Below, in pieces: positions 47,895 through 62,472 of a stretch of 64,000 bases of DNA. The stretch comes from an uncultured Pseudokineococcus sp. (GTDB lineage Bacteria; Actinomycetota; Actinomycetes; Actinomycetales; Quadrisphaeraceae): contig NZ_CANMPM010000004.1 of NCBI RefSeq assembly GCF_947499845.1, forward strand, positions 1-64,000, in the 5' to 3' direction. Numbering within the stretch: the first letter of the stretch is position 1; each line of letters opens with the position of its first letter. A program made the translations under genes and the position numbers. The notes beneath the pieces are model-generated. The model was not told the DNA's origin. It saw only the letters and a list, made by a program, of their open reading frames with translations, and searched no databases.

Positions 47895-50324
47895 CTACGC
47901 CCCGGGCGCCGCCTCCTCCTGGCGTGCGGCGCGCTGCACCGGCACCCCGTCGGCGGGCGGGTTCGGGGCGGGCGGGGACGAGGCCAGGGCGGCCACCGGC
48001 AGGAGGGAGGTCGGGAGGTCGGGCGGCGGCCCGGGGTGCGCCGCGGCGTCCCGGGCGACGAGGTCGGCGAGGTGGTCCACGGGGAGGGCCCGCGACCAGA
48101 GCCACCCCTGCCCCAGCGTCGCCCCGGCGCGCAGCAGCGCCCGCACCTGCGCCTCGTGCTCGATGCCCTCGGCGAGGACGACGAGCCCGAGGGAGCGGCT
48201 GAGCCGCACGAGGGCCTCGAGCACCCGGGCGCTGCGCGGGTCGTCCAGGGCGACGACGAGCGACCGGTCGACCTTGACGACGTCGACCGGCAGCCGGGCG
48301 AGGTACGTCAGCGACGCGTAGCCCGACCCGACGTCGTCCAGGGCGATCCGGCAGCCGGCGGCGCGCAGCGCGGCCATGGCCCCGAGGGCCGGGTCCCCCG
48401 GCGCCACGGGCACGCCCTCGGTGACCTCGACGACGAGCGCGGCCGCCGGCACGCCCGCCTCGGCCAGGGCGTCCGCGACGGCGGCGGGGTAGCCGGGGTC
48501 GCGCAGCTCGAGCGGCGAGGCGTTGACCGACAGGGTGAGGCCGCGCGCCGCGGCGCCGCTGGCCACCAGCGCGTGCAGGCCCCGGCGCAGCGCGTGGCGG
48601 CCGAGGGCCGTCACGAGGCCGCCAGTCTCGGCCACCGCGACGAACTCGTCGGGGCCGACCCGGCCCAGCGCGTCGTCCTGCCACCGGGCGAGCACCTCGA
48701 AGCCCTTGAGGCGGCCGCTCGCGAGGTGGACGAGCGGCTGGAGCTCGACGTGCAGCGCGTCGGCCGCCAGGGCCGCGCGCAGGCGCCGCTCGACGAGGGC
48801 GCGACGACGCACCCCCTCGGCGACCTCGCCGCGGAAGAGCGCCGTCCGGTCGCCGCCGGCGCGCTTGGCCGCGGTGACGGCGGTCGTCGCCTCGGCCAGG
48901 AGCTCGGGCGGCGCGCCCGCCGGCGCGGCGCCGGCGTCGAGGCCAGAGACGCCGGCGCTGGCCGTCAGGTGGGTGCCCGCCCGCGCGGCGGCGGCCGTGA
49001 CGAGCGCCCGCGCGGCGTCGGCCGCCTCCCGCGCCGCCTCGGGGCCGCACGGGCACAGCAGGGCGACCTCGTCCCCGCCGGTCCGGAAGGTGCGGTCCTC
49101 GCCGGTGCGGGCCGCGAGGGCGGACGCGACGTCCACGAGGAGGGCGTCCGCGGCGGTGCGCCCGAGCCGCTCGTCCACGTCCCCGAAGCCGTCGAGGTCC
49201 ACGACGACGAGCGAGACGGCCGCACCGTCCTCGAGCAGCGGGGCGAGGCGGGCCGAGAGCGCCCGCGCGTTGCCCAGCCCCGTCAGGGCGTCGTGCCGGG
49301 ACTCCCGCGACAGACGGCGCAGGACCCCGAGGCGGGCGCGCAGCCGGAGGACCTCGCGCAGCCCCGCGCTCGTCACCGCGAGGAGCCCGAGCGCTCCGGT
49401 GGCCGCGCCCGCCGCCCCGGTCGTCAGGAGGGCGACCAGCCCGAGCACCCAGGAGACGTAGACGGTCGCCGTCGTGACGACCGTCGCGTAGGTCTCGCCC
49501 TCGTCCGTCGCGCCCCCGGGGCGCTGCAGGGGTCGCCCCCGCCCGATGGTGTCGACGCCCCCGAGCACGACGGGCCAGGCGAGGCACTGGAGGGCGGCGA
49601 GGCGCCAGTCCCACACGGCCGCGCCGGCGATGAGCTCGCGCGTGACGGCGAGGTCGCCCACGGCGAGCAGCGCCAGCCCGGCGAGGACGGCCACGACGCC
49701 CCGGTCCCGCCCGACCATGGCGACCTGCGCGAGCAGGTTGCACAGCAGCAGGTACAGGAGCACCACGCTGACGCAGAAGAGGACGAGCAGCGGAGGCCCG
49801 CCGGGCGGGAAGACCGCTGTCCAGACCGCGACGGCCAGCCCCAGCGCCAGCACCACCGCGTCCACGAGCAGGGTCCGCAGAGCGCCGCCGCGCCCGGGCG
49901 GCCGCGGGAGGCGCAGGACGCCGACGAGCGCGAGCGGACCGGCGCAGATGCTGACCGCGTCCCCGACGTTGGGGCGCGGAGGCGGGCCCGGCAGCGCGAG
50001 GTCGACGAGCGCGCTCACGAGCTCGCCCCCGCACCACGCGAGCGCCGAGAGGGCGAACCACCGCCGGGAGGGCCGCGCGGGCCCCGGCCCGCGCCGGGCG
50101 AGGACGAGCACCCCGCCGACGAGGCCGGTGACCGCGACGACGAGCGAGGCGGCCATCGGCGCGGCCGGTCGAGCGAGGACGCCCGTGAGGACCACGGCGA
50201 GGGCGCAGGCCGCACCGACGCCCGCGGCCGTGAGCAGGGACCTCCCCGGCCCGCCCCCGGCGTCCCCGGCCCCGGGGAGGACGGCGCGGGCCGCGGAGGG
50301 CGGGCGCGGCGCGGAGGGGCTCAC
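47895..50324 (-). CDS. Membrane GGDEF-EAL protein with variant motifs
   Basis: An 809-residue cyclic-di-GMP signalling protein. About eight to ten N-terminal helices (residues 25-320) form an uncharacterised sensor region. GGDEF domain: HDALTGLGNARALSARL (near 338) and FRTGGDEVALLC (near 413), with Val for the last Phe. EAL domain: GRLKGFEVLARW (EVL, near 538), LSVNASPLELRDP, VVEVTEG, IALDDVGSGYASLTYL, VDVVKVDRSLV, LAEGIEHEAQ, GQGWLWSRAL. Metal- and base-binding acidic residues appear intact, so phosphodiesterase activity is likelier than cyclase. The start is uncertain: GTG at 50324, or GTG at 50354. Confidence 0.88.
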   Translation of the reverse strand: MSPSAPRPPSAARAVLPGAGDAGGGPGRSLLTAAGVGAACALAVVLTGVLARPAAPMAASLVVAVTGLVGGVLVLARRGPGPARPSRRWFALSALAWCGGELVSALVDLALPGPPPRPNVGDAVSICAGPLALVGVLRLPRPPGRGGALRTLLVDAVVLALGLAVAVWTAVFPPGGPPLLVLFCVSVVLLYLLLCNLLAQVAMVGRDRGVVAVLAGLALLAVGDLAVTRELIAGAAVWDWRLAALQCLAWPVVLGGVDTIGRGRPLQRPGGATDEGETYATVVTTATVYVSWVLGLVALLTTGAAGAATGALGLLAVTSAGLREVLRLRARLGVLRRLSRESRHDALTGLGNARALSARLAPLLEDGAAVSLVVVDLDGFGDVDERLGRTAADALLVDVASALAARTGEDRTFRTGGDEVALLCPCGPEAAREAADAARALVTAAAARAGTHLTASAGVSGLDAGAAPAGAPPELLAEATTAVTAAKRAGGDRTALFRGEVAEGVRRRALVERRLRAALAADALHVELQPLVHLASGRLKGFEVLARWQDDALGRVGPDEFVAVAETGGLVTALGRHALRRGLHALVASGAAARGLTLSVNASPLELRDPGYPAAVADALAEAGVPAAALVVEVTEGVPVAPGDPALGAMAALRAAGCRIALDDVGSGYASLTYLARLPVDVVKVDRSLVVALDDPRSARVLEALVRLSRSLGLVVLAEGIEHEAQVRALLRAGATLGQGWLWSRALPVDHLADLVARDAAAHPGPPPDLPTSLLPVAALASSPPAPNPPADGVPVQRAARQEEAAPGA

Positions 50325-50413
50325 CCCCGCCCCGTCGGCACCCCCGCCGAGCACCTTGAGGGCGCCGGCGCCGACGTCCTCCGGGCGGACGCGCCCGCCG
50401 GCGCGCTCGCGCG

Positions 50414-53320
<2,907 letters not shown>

Positions 53321-53326
53321 CCGCCG

Positions 53327-53332
53327 ATGGTA
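53327..53332 (-). promoter_or_regulatory. Predicted -10 of uvrA (leaderless)
   Basis: The minus strand reads TACCAT, then 6 nt, then GTG at 53320. Confidence 0.55.
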
Positions 53333-53412
53333 GGCGCGGCCTCCGACATCGCCCGCCGCGGACCCGGGCGGGAGGGCGCGCCCGGGCCGGGCCCGGCCTC
53401 CTGGGGGCGGCG

Positions 53413-54927
53413 TCAGGCGACGGGCGGGTCGTCCCTGTCGCGACCCTCGCCGCCGGTCCCCTCCGAGCCGCCGTCGCCCGAGGCCCGGCGGGGGCCGCGC
53501 TCGGCCGCCACCTGGGCGTCCTCCGCGCACTCGCGGGCGTCGACGTCCTCGAGGAGGCCGTGCCCGCGCGGCCCGCCGGTCCCCGCCGGGTAGGTCTCGA
53601 GCGGCACCCGCCCGTCGTGCCACGCGGCGACGACCGGCTCGAGGACGCGCCAGCACTGCTCCGCGGTGTCGCCGCGCACCGAGAGCGTCGGGTCGCCGTG
53701 CAGGACCCCCAGGAGCACCTGGCCGTAGGCCGTGAGCTCGCCCGGCGAGAGCTCGGTCCCGAGCGCGGTGCGCTCGAGCCCGAAGGCGTCGTCCTGGCCG
53801 TTCAGGTCGAGCTCGAGCGTGATGTCGTCGGGGCCGAAGCCGACCCGCAGGCGCGTCGGCGACGGGGTCCCCAGCAGCCCGGTCGGCAGGTGCGGCACGT
53901 GCTTGAAGGTGATGACGGCCTCCTTGCGGCGCCGCCCCAGCGCCTTGCCGGAGCGCAGCCGGAACGGGACGCCGGCCCAGCGCCAGGTGTCGACGGCGAG
54001 CACGACCTCGGCGAGCGTCTCGGTGCCCCGCTCCGGGTCGACGCCCGGCTCGTCGGCGTAGGCGCCGACCTCCTCGTCGCCGAGGCGACCCGCGGTCCAC
54101 CGGGCCCGCCGCGTGCAGGAGGCCGGGTCGTCCGCGTCCCACAGCCGCGTCGCGCGCAGGACCTCGGCCTTGCGGTCGCGCAGGTCGCGCTCGGAGATCG
54201 TCGCCGGCGGGTCCATCGCGATGAGGGCCAGCAGCTGCAGGAGGTGGCTCTGGACCATGTCGGCGAGGGCGCCCGCGCCGTCGTAGTACCCCGCGCGCCC
54301 GGCGAGCCCGAGGTCCTCGTCGAAGACGACGTCGACCCGCTCGACGTGGGTGGCGCTCCACAGCGGCTCGAAGAGCCGGTTCGCGAAGCGCAGGCCGAGG
54401 ATGTTGAGCACCGTCGACTTGCCGAGGAAGTGGTCGACGCGGTGGACGTGGTCTTCCGGGACGAGCCGCGTGAGGACGCCGTTGAGCTCGGCCGCGGACG
54501 CGGCGTCGTGGCCGAAGGGCTTCTCCAGCACGAGGCGGGTCCCCGCGGGCACCTGCTCGGGCTCGAGCGACCGCAGCGCCCCGGCGGTCACGTCGGGCGG
54601 CAGCGCGAAGTACAGGACGACGTCGCCGTCCCGCGACGCGTCCGCGACGAGGCCGGCGAGGTCGTCGTCCGCGCTGACGTCGCACGAGGCGTACCGCGTG
54701 CCCTCGACGAGCCGGTCGACCACCGGGCCGCGGGCGTCCGCCGCCTCGGCCGCCCCGCGGACCCGCTCGGTCCACCAGTCCTGGTCGTGCTCGGCCCGGT
54801 CGGCGCCGACGAGGCGCAGGTCGAGGCCCTCCCCGTGGTGGCTGACGAGGAGGTCGGCGAGCCCGGGGAGGAGCAGCCGCGAGGCGAGGTCGCCGCCGGC
54901 GCCCAGGACGACGAGGGTGGTGGTCAC
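53413..54927 (-). CDS. zwf2: Second, divergent glucose-6-phosphate dehydrogenase
   Basis: A 504-residue Zwf-family protein. The coenzyme motif is [17 protein letters not shown], the active-site peptide [23 protein letters not shown], then [16 protein letters not shown] and [15 protein letters not shown]. The catalytic His and binding Lys are kept. Differences from the copy at 34125 (GAGGD for GVTGD, DHFLGKS for DHYLGKE, no adjacent opcA) suggest altered coenzyme or regulation. A 45-residue acidic tail ends the protein. GTG at 54927 is the start. It is divergent from a GH15 gene. Confidence 0.93.
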   Translation of the reverse strand: MTTTLVVLGAGGDLASRLLLPGLADLLVSHHGEGLDLRLVGADRAEHDQDWWTERVRGAAEAADARGPVVDRLVEGTRYASCDVSADDDLAGLVADASRDGDVVLYFALPPDVTAGALRSLEPEQVPAGTRLVLEKPFGHDAASAAELNGVLTRLVPEDHVHRVDHFLGKSTVLNILGLRFANRLFEPLWSATHVERVDVVFDEDLGLAGRAGYYDGAGALADMVQSHLLQLLALIAMDPPATISERDLRDRKAEVLRATRLWDADDPASCTRRARWTAGRLGDEEVGAYADEPGVDPERGTETLAEVVLAVDTWRWAGVPFRLRSGKALGRRRKEAVITFKHVPHLPTGLLGTPSPTRLRVGFGPDDITLELDLNGQDDAFGLERTALGTELSPGELTAYGQVLLGVLHGDPTLSVRGDTAEQCWRVLEPVVAAWHDGRVPLETYPAGTGGPRGHGLLEDVDARECAEDAQVAAERGPRRASGDGGSEGTGGEGRDRDDPPVA

Positions 54928-55120
54928 GGGGCGGGGCTCCAGTCGACGCGGTCGGCGGGGCGGTGCCCGGCCGGGCGGCCCCCGGCGCGGCCCACCCTCC
55001 CGTCGTCGGCGGACGGGTGCAAGCAGCGCGGCGGCACCCGGGGCGGACGGCGGGACCGGTGCCGCGCGAGCGCGCGGGCGCCCGGAGGTCCCGGCGCCGG
55101 GCTCGTGGGAGCCTCCGCAC

Positions 55121-56917
55121 ATGCCCAGCCAGCGCATCGAGGACTACGCCCTGCTCAGCGACTGCCACAGCGCCGCCCTCGTGGGCCGGGACGGGAGCGT
55201 CGACTGGCTCTGCCTGCCCCGCTACGACTCCCCCGCCGTCTTCAGCGCCGTGCTCGGCGGCCCCGAGCACGGGCGCTGGCTGCTGCGGCCCGTCGACGAC
55301 GACGCCACCTGCGAGCGGCGCTACGTCGGCGACTCCTTCGTCCTCGAGACGACGTGGACGACGTCGACCGGCGTCGTGCGGGTCGTCGACTTCATGCCCA
55401 TCAACGACCTGCGCGCCGACCTCGTGCGCCGCGTCGAGGGCGTCGAGGGCGTCGTGCGGATGCGCCAGGAGCTCGTCATCCGGCCCGACTACGCCAAGAC
55501 GGTGCCGTGGGTGCGGCGGGTCACCGACCCCGACGGCCTCGAGGGCCTTCTCGCCGTGGCGGGTCCCGACGCCTTCCTGCTGCGCGGCGGCCAGATGCCG
55601 ACGGCCTCCGACCACCGCCACGCCGGGGAGTGGGACCAGGCGGCCGGCGAGCGGCACGACGTCGGGCTCACGTGGTACCGCTCCTACCGGGACGTGCCCC
55701 GGCGCCTCGACGTGGGCGACCGCCTGGAGGCGACGACGGCGTGGTGGCAGGACTGGGCCGACCGCGCGGACCCCGGCGAGCACCACCCCCTCGCCGTGCG
55801 CCGCTCCCTGCTCGTCCTGCGCGCGCTCACGCACGCCGACACCGGCGGCATCGTCGCCGCGGCCACCACGTCCCTGCCCGAGGACTTCGGCGGCGAGCGC
55901 AACTGGGACTACCGCTACGTGTGGCTGCGCGACGCCGCCCTGACCCTCGAGGCGCTCCTCACGCACGGCTACCGCGAGGAGGCCGAGGGGTGGCGCCGGT
56001 GGCTGCTGCGAGCCGTCGCGGGGGAGCCCGAGGACGTCCAGATCATGTACGGCATCGCGGGCGAGCGGGAGCTCCCGGAACGGGAGCACGACCACCTGCC
56101 CGGGTACGAGGGATCGCGGCCGGTGCGCACCGGCAACGGCGCCGTCGACCAGTACCAGGCCGACGTCCTCGGCGAGGTGCTCGTGGCGCTCGACCGGGCG
56201 CGTCGCGAGGGCGTCGCCGAGGACGAGTTCTCCTGGCCGCTCCAGCGCGCGCTCCTCGGCTTCGTCGAGGAGCACTGGCAGCGCAAGGACCACGGCATCT
56301 GGGAGATGCGGGGCGACCTCCAGCACTTCACCCACTCGCGCGTCATGGTCTGGGCCGCGCTCGACCGGGGCGTCCAGGCGGTGCGCGAGGGCGGCATGGA
56401 GGGACCGGCGGAGCGGTGGGAGGAGCTGCGCGAGCAGGTGCGCGCCGAGGTCGAGGAGCACGGCTGGGACGCCGGCCGCGGCACGTACACGCAGGTCTAC
56501 GGCTCCCCGCAGGTCGACGCCTCGCTCCTCATGCTCCCCCAGGTGGGCTTCGTCGCGGCCGACGACCCGCGCATGCTCGGGACGGTCGCCGCCATCGAGG
56601 AGGACCTCCTGCGCGACGGCCTCGTGCTCCGCTACGACACGGGCCCGGGCCTCGACGGCCTGTCGGGCGACGAGCACCCCTTCCTCGCCTGCTCCTTCTG
56701 GCTCGTGGAGCAGTACGCGCGCAGCGGGCGCGTCGACGACGCCCACGCCCTCATGGACCGCTGCCTCGCCTGCAGCAGCGACCTCGGCCTCCTCTCGGAG
56801 GAGTACGACACCGGGGCCGGGCGCCAGGCCGGCAACGTGCCCCAGGCCCTGTCCCACCTCGCGCTGGTGCGGGCGGCCGACGCGCTGGGCGACTGCACGC
56901 CCGGGGGACGGCGATGA
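55121..56917 (+). CDS. Glycoside hydrolase family 15 protein (trehalase/glucoamylase-like)
   Basis: A 598-residue cytoplasmic protein. The N-terminal beta domain ([35 protein letters not shown]) precedes an alpha/alpha barrel with [20 protein letters not shown], the GH15 hallmark, [17 protein letters not shown], and [17 protein letters not shown]. Catalytic Glu candidates lie in [12 protein letters not shown] near the C-terminus. In actinomycetes this branch includes trehalases, so trehalose hydrolysis is plausible but unproven. ATG at 55121; the stop overlaps the next gene as ATGA. It lies next to the second zwf, both feeding on glucose. Confidence 0.92.
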   Translation: MPSQRIEDYALLSDCHSAALVGRDGSVDWLCLPRYDSPAVFSAVLGGPEHGRWLLRPVDDDATCERRYVGDSFVLETTWTTSTGVVRVVDFMPINDLRADLVRRVEGVEGVVRMRQELVIRPDYAKTVPWVRRVTDPDGLEGLLAVAGPDAFLLRGGQMPTASDHRHAGEWDQAAGERHDVGLTWYRSYRDVPRRLDVGDRLEATTAWWQDWADRADPGEHHPLAVRRSLLVLRALTHADTGGIVAAATTSLPEDFGGERNWDYRYVWLRDAALTLEALLTHGYREEAEGWRRWLLRAVAGEPEDVQIMYGIAGERELPEREHDHLPGYEGSRPVRTGNGAVDQYQADVLGEVLVALDRARREGVAEDEFSWPLQRALLGFVEEHWQRKDHGIWEMRGDLQHFTHSRVMVWAALDRGVQAVREGGMEGPAERWEELREQVRAEVEEHGWDAGRGTYTQVYGSPQVDASLLMLPQVGFVAADDPRMLGTVAAIEEDLLRDGLVLRYDTGPGLDGLSGDEHPFLACSFWLVEQYARSGRVDDAHALMDRCLACSSDLGLLSEEYDTGAGRQAGNVPQALSHLALVRAADALGDCTPGGRR

Positions 56918-57558
56918 CGGACGGGACCCCCTCCGACGGGCTCGTGCCCGACGGCCTCGTCTCCGCGCGGCTGTCCTCGGCTCGCGTGTCGGCGATGGAC
57001 AACGCCTGCTACCTGCTCGAGTGCACGGCGACGGGCCGGCGGCTGCTCGTCGACGCCGCCGACGACGCCCCCCGGCTGCTGGCCCTCGCGGACGGGCGCG
57101 TCGACGCCGTCGTGACGACGCACGGGCACTGGGACCACCACCGCGCCCTCCCGGAGGTCGTCGCGGCGACGGGCGCGCAGGTGCTCGTGGGGGCCGAGGA
57201 CGCCGCCGACCTCCCCGTGCCCGCGGACGTCCTCCTGCGCCACGGCGACGTCGTCGCGGTGGGCGAGCTGCGGCTCGACGTCGTCGGGCTGCGGGGCCAC
57301 ACCCCCGGCTCCGTCGCCCTCGTGCTGCACGACCCGGGCGGCCGCGTGCTCGCCCTCACGGGCGACAGCCTCTTCCCCGGCGGCGTCGGGGCCACGGGCG
57401 GGGACGCCGGGCGCTTCACCCGCCTGCTCGACGACGTGGAGGAGCGGCTCTTCGCCGTCCTGCCCGACCGCACCGAGGTCCTCCCCGGGCACGGCGAGCC
57501 GACGACGCTCGGGGCCGAGCGGCCGTCCCTCGCCGACTGGCGCGCCCGCGGCTGGTGA
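56914..57558 (+). CDS. Metallo-beta-lactamase-fold hydrolase
   Basis: A 214-residue MBL-fold protein. The metal motif is [17 protein letters not shown] (HxHxDH), with HTPGSVAL for the next His, [10 protein letters not shown] for the bridging Asp and [11 protein letters not shown] for the last His. The layout resembles glyoxalase II-like hydrolases, which cleave thioesters; the substrate is unknown. ATG at 56914 overlaps the GH15 stop, so the two are one operon. Its stop codon lies inside the first unit of a 14-bp tandem repeat. Confidence 0.9.
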   Translation: MTDGTPSDGLVPDGLVSARLSSARVSAMDNACYLLECTATGRRLLVDAADDAPRLLALADGRVDAVVTTHGHWDHHRALPEVVAATGAQVLVGAEDAADLPVPADVLLRHGDVVAVGELRLDVVGLRGHTPGSVALVLHDPGGRVLALTGDSLFPGGVGATGGDAGRFTRLLDDVEERLFAVLPDRTEVLPGHGEPTTLGAERPSLADWRARGW

Positions 57559-57615
57559 CGGGGAGCCGGTGACGCGGAGCCGTTGGTCAGGAGCCGGTGA
57601 CGGGGAGCCGGTGAC
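57554..57615. repeat. 14-bp tandem repeat, 4.5 copies
   Basis: GGTGACGGGGAGCC at 57554-57567, one-base variant at 57568-57581, diverged at 57582-57595, exact at 57596-57609, then a partial copy. It begins inside the last two codons of the MBL gene. Confidence 0.8.
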
Positions 57616-57860
57616 CGGGGGGCCCGAGGTGCCCGCGCACGGGCCGGTCCGCGTCCGGCGGGGCGGCGCTCCGGGCACTGGCTCGGCGCGCCGTGGGCAC
57701 CCCGCGCTCGGTGCGGGGCGCCGGCCTGACGTGCCTCTCCGCGCCGCCCCGCCGGACGCTCGTCCTCGGCTCGCACGCGTCCCGGCACCGTGAGCGGTGA
57801 CGAGCGGCTGGGACGTGCGGCCGGTGAGCCGCCCCGCGGTCGGGCGGCGGCCCGCTCCCG
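57559..57860. other. Intergenic region between MBL and terC genes
   Basis: 302 bp between convergent genes, with the 14-bp repeat at the left and a short G/C hairpin near 57700. No gene is supported. Confidence 0.5.
57700..57718 (+). terminator. Weak terminator-like hairpin
   Basis: CCCCGC and GCGGGG pair across 7 nt, about 140 nt after the MBL stop. Confidence 0.3.
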
Positions 57861-58850
57861 TCAGCCGCGGGCGGCGGCCCGCTCGCGGCGGCGGCTGACG
57901 GCGAGCGAAACGACCGCGGTCGTCCCGAGGATGACGACGATCGCGGTCAGCGAGAGCCAGATGGGGATGACCGGCGCCCACTCCACCGGCTCGCCGCCGT
58001 TGATGAAGGGCAGCGAGTTCTCGTGCAGCGCCTCGAGGATGAGCTTGACGCCGACGAAGGCCAGGAGCACCGCCAGCCCGATGTCGAGGAAGACGAGCTT
58101 CTTCAGCAGGTCGCCGACGAGGAAGAAGAGCTGGCGCAGCCCCATGAGGGCGAAGATGTTGGCCGTCAGGACGATGTAGGGGTCCGACGTCAGCCCGAAG
58201 ATCGCCGGGATGGAGTCCAGGGCGAAGAGCAGGTCCGTCGTCCCGAGCGCCACGAGGACGAGGAGCATCGGCGTGATGGCGCGGCGCCCCGCCTCCCGGA
58301 CGACGAGCGTCGGGCCGCGGAAGTCCTCCGTCACGGGCAGCACCCGCCGCACGAGCCGGACGAGCCGGTTCTCCTCGAACTCGTCGTCGTCCTCGCCGCT
58401 GCCGCGCACCAGCTGGACGGCGGTGAAGAGGAGGAAGGCGCCGAAGAGGAAGAAGACCCAGCTGAAGGCGGCGATGAGGCCCGCCCCGACGGCGATGACG
58501 GCGGCGCGCAGCACGAGCGCCAGCACGATGCCGATGAGGAGCGCGTTCTGCTGGAGCTCCTTCGGCACGGCGAAGCGCCGGAAGATGAGCAGGAAGACGA
58601 AGAGGTTGTCGACGGACAGCGAGTACTCGGTGAGCCAGCCGGCGAAGAACTCCCCCGCCGCCTGGCCGCCGCCGAACCACCAGACGCCGAGGCCGAAGAC
58701 CACGGCGGCGGCCACGAAGCCCGCCAGGTGCAGGGCGCTCTCCCGCGTGCTCGGGACGTGCGGGCGGCGGCGGCTCAGCAGCACGTCCGCCGTGAGGAAG
58801 AGGACCGCCGCGGCGATCGTCGCGCCCCACACCCAGGCGGGGACGCTCAT
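57861..58850 (-). CDS. TerC family membrane protein, copy 1
   Basis: A 329-residue integral membrane protein with about eight to nine helices. The family motifs SLSVDNLFVFLLIF and LFALDSIPAIFGLTSDPYIV carry the buried Asp residues. TerC/Alx proteins are linked to tellurite resistance and, more firmly, to manganese export and metal loading of exported proteins. ATG at 58850 overlaps the stop of a second terC gene as ATGA. The two proteins are clearly paralogous, so they arose by tandem duplication or work as a pair. The cytosolic loop RGSGEDDDEFEENRLVRL is acidic. Confidence 0.93.
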   Translation of the reverse strand: MSVPAWVWGATIAAAVLFLTADVLLSRRRPHVPSTRESALHLAGFVAAAVVFGLGVWWFGGGQAAGEFFAGWLTEYSLSVDNLFVFLLIFRRFAVPKELQQNALLIGIVLALVLRAAVIAVGAGLIAAFSWVFFLFGAFLLFTAVQLVRGSGEDDDEFEENRLVRLVRRVLPVTEDFRGPTLVVREAGRRAITPMLLVLVALGTTDLLFALDSIPAIFGLTSDPYIVLTANIFALMGLRQLFFLVGDLLKKLVFLDIGLAVLLAFVGVKLILEALHENSLPFINGGEPVEWAPVIPIWLSLTAIVVILGTTAVVSLAVSRRRERAAARG

Positions 58851-59992
58851 GCGTCGCGGCCCTCGCGGCCGTCACGACCGCCGGCGCCCGCCGGGGCGTC
58901 GTCCGGGACCTCGTCGAGGGCACCGCCCTCGCGCTGGCCCTCGCCCACGGGGCGCCGGGTCGCCGACGGCGCCTGCGTCGGGCGGTTCGCGCCCGGCTCG
59001 TCGGCGTCGGCCCGGGCCGCCGTGCGCTTGTTCTCCCGCAGGGACAGGACCGTCGTGATGCCGAGGGCGACGACGATGAAGAGGAGCGAGAGCCACGTGG
59101 GGACCTCCCACACGGGCACGTGCTCGCCGCCGTTGATGAAGGGCAGCTCGTTCTCGTGCAGGGCGTGGAGCAGGAGCTTGACGCCGATGAAGCCGAGGAT
59201 CGCGGCGAGGCCGTAGTGCAGGTAGACGAGGCGGTCCAGCAGCCCGTCGATGAGGAAGTACAGCTGGCGCAGCCCGAGGAGCGAGAAGGCGTTGGCCGTG
59301 AAGACGAGGTAGGGCTCCTGGGTCAGCCCGAAGATCGCGGGGATCGAGTCCACCGCGAAGAGCAGGTCGGCGCTGCCGATGGCGATCATGACGACGAGCA
59401 GCGGGGTGACGAGGCGCTTGCCGTCGACCTTCGTCGTGAACTTGTCGCCGTGGTACTCGTCCGTCGTGGGAAGCACCCGTCGGGCCAGGCGCAGGACGGC
59501 GTTCTCCTCGAACTCGTCGTCCGCGTGGGAGTCGGTGCGCCCCGCCTTGGCCTGCACCCAGGCCGTGTAGATGAGGAAGGCGCCGAAGATGTAGAAGATC
59601 CAGGCGAAGTTGGCGATCACCGCGGTGCCGAGGGCGATGAAGATCGTCCGGAAGACGAGCGCCAGCGCGATGCCGATGAGGAGCACCTTCTGCTGGTACT
59701 CGCGGGGCACCGCGAAGCTGCTCATGATGAGCACGAAGACGAAGAGGTTGTCGACCGAGAGGCTCTTCTCGGTGATGTACCCGGCGAAGTACTCCCCGCC
59801 GAAGGTGCTCCCCGAGACGACCAGCACGCCGAGGCCGAAGAGGACGGCGATGCCGATGTAGGCCGCCGACCAGACGGCGGCCTCCTTGATGCTGGGGCTG
59901 TGCGGCGTCCGCACGTGCACGACGAAGTCGTAGGCGATCATCGCGACGATGCCGGCGACGGTGATCGCCCACACGTACAGGGGCACGTCCAT
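58847..59992 (-). CDS. TerC family membrane protein, copy 2
   Basis: A 381-residue paralogue of the next gene, with KSLSVDNLFVFVLIMSSFAV, LLFAVDSIPAIFGLTQEP and GVKLLLHALHENELPFINGG. A 65-residue charged tail, absent from copy 1, follows the last helix. ATG at 59992 has a GGAGGA site. It is the first gene of the terC pair. A terminator hairpin after uvrB and a 260-nt leader with a possible Mn-type riboswitch indicate that the pair is controlled separately from uvrB. Confidence 0.93.
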   Translation of the reverse strand: MDVPLYVWAITVAGIVAMIAYDFVVHVRTPHSPSIKEAAVWSAAYIGIAVLFGLGVLVVSGSTFGGEYFAGYITEKSLSVDNLFVFVLIMSSFAVPREYQQKVLLIGIALALVFRTIFIALGTAVIANFAWIFYIFGAFLIYTAWVQAKAGRTDSHADDEFEENAVLRLARRVLPTTDEYHGDKFTTKVDGKRLVTPLLVVMIAIGSADLLFAVDSIPAIFGLTQEPYLVFTANAFSLLGLRQLYFLIDGLLDRLVYLHYGLAAILGFIGVKLLLHALHENELPFINGGEHVPVWEVPTWLSLLFIVVALGITTVLSLRENKRTAARADADEPGANRPTQAPSATRRPVGEGQREGGALDEVPDDAPAGAGGRDGREGRDA

Positions 59993-60086
59993 GGTTCCTC
60001 CGGTTGGCAGGGCTGCTCGACCGGAGGTCTCTCCCGCCCGGCCGCCTCGCGGCGCGGACCGACGGCCCCGGAGCGCCGCCGGCGGG

Positions 60087-60135
60087 CCGGGGAGGCGTCG
60101 TGATGACGAGACCGTCGCGCAGGGATACTCCCCTC
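60087..60135 (-). promoter_or_regulatory. Candidate yybP-ykoY (Mn-sensing) riboswitch in the terC leader
   Basis: On the minus strand GGGGAGTATCCC (60133-60122) is followed by the small hairpin TCGTCATCACGA (60109-60098) and GCCTCCCC (60096-60089), whose CTCCCC can pair with GGGGAG. GGGGAGTA is the most conserved part of the yybP-ykoY aptamer, and that class commonly precedes terC/alx genes. The element is more compact than the consensus and its two expected helical arms are not fully clear. Confidence 0.4.
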
Positions 60136-60227
60136 CTCGACCCCGCGAGTATGGGGCCGCGGCCGCGGGGGCGCCAAGCCGGTCCACCGCGACGCGCCGG
60201 GCGCGTTCCCGGCTGCGCCGCGCGCCC

Positions 60228-60250
60228 GCCCCTCCCCGGGAGGGAGGGGC
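60228..60250 (-). terminator. uvrB terminator
   Basis: GCCCCTCCC and GGGAGGGGC pair across 5 nt, only 2 nt after the uvrB stop. It separates uvrB from the terC leader. Confidence 0.6.
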
Positions 60251-60252
60251 GG

Positions 60253-62361
<2,109 letters not shown>

Positions 62362-62368
62362 GGGGACA

Positions 62369-62374
62369 ACGGTA
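62369..62374 (-). promoter_or_regulatory. Predicted -10 of uvrB (leaderless)
   Basis: The minus strand reads TACCGT, then 7 nt, then ATG at 62361. Confidence 0.55.
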
Positions 62375-62472
62375 GGCCCGCCCACCGACAGCGGCCCCGG
62401 GAGGAGGGCCTCGGACGCCGGCTCGTCAGCCCGGCGGCCCGCCGGCCCGGCGCCCTCCCGCCCCGACGCGCG

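Noticed and set aside
53321-56857. Upstream extension of the uvrA frame
   Set aside because: The frame stays open far beyond the true GTG at 53320, but over zwf2 and GH15 it is only an out-of-frame shadow. Homologues start at 53320.
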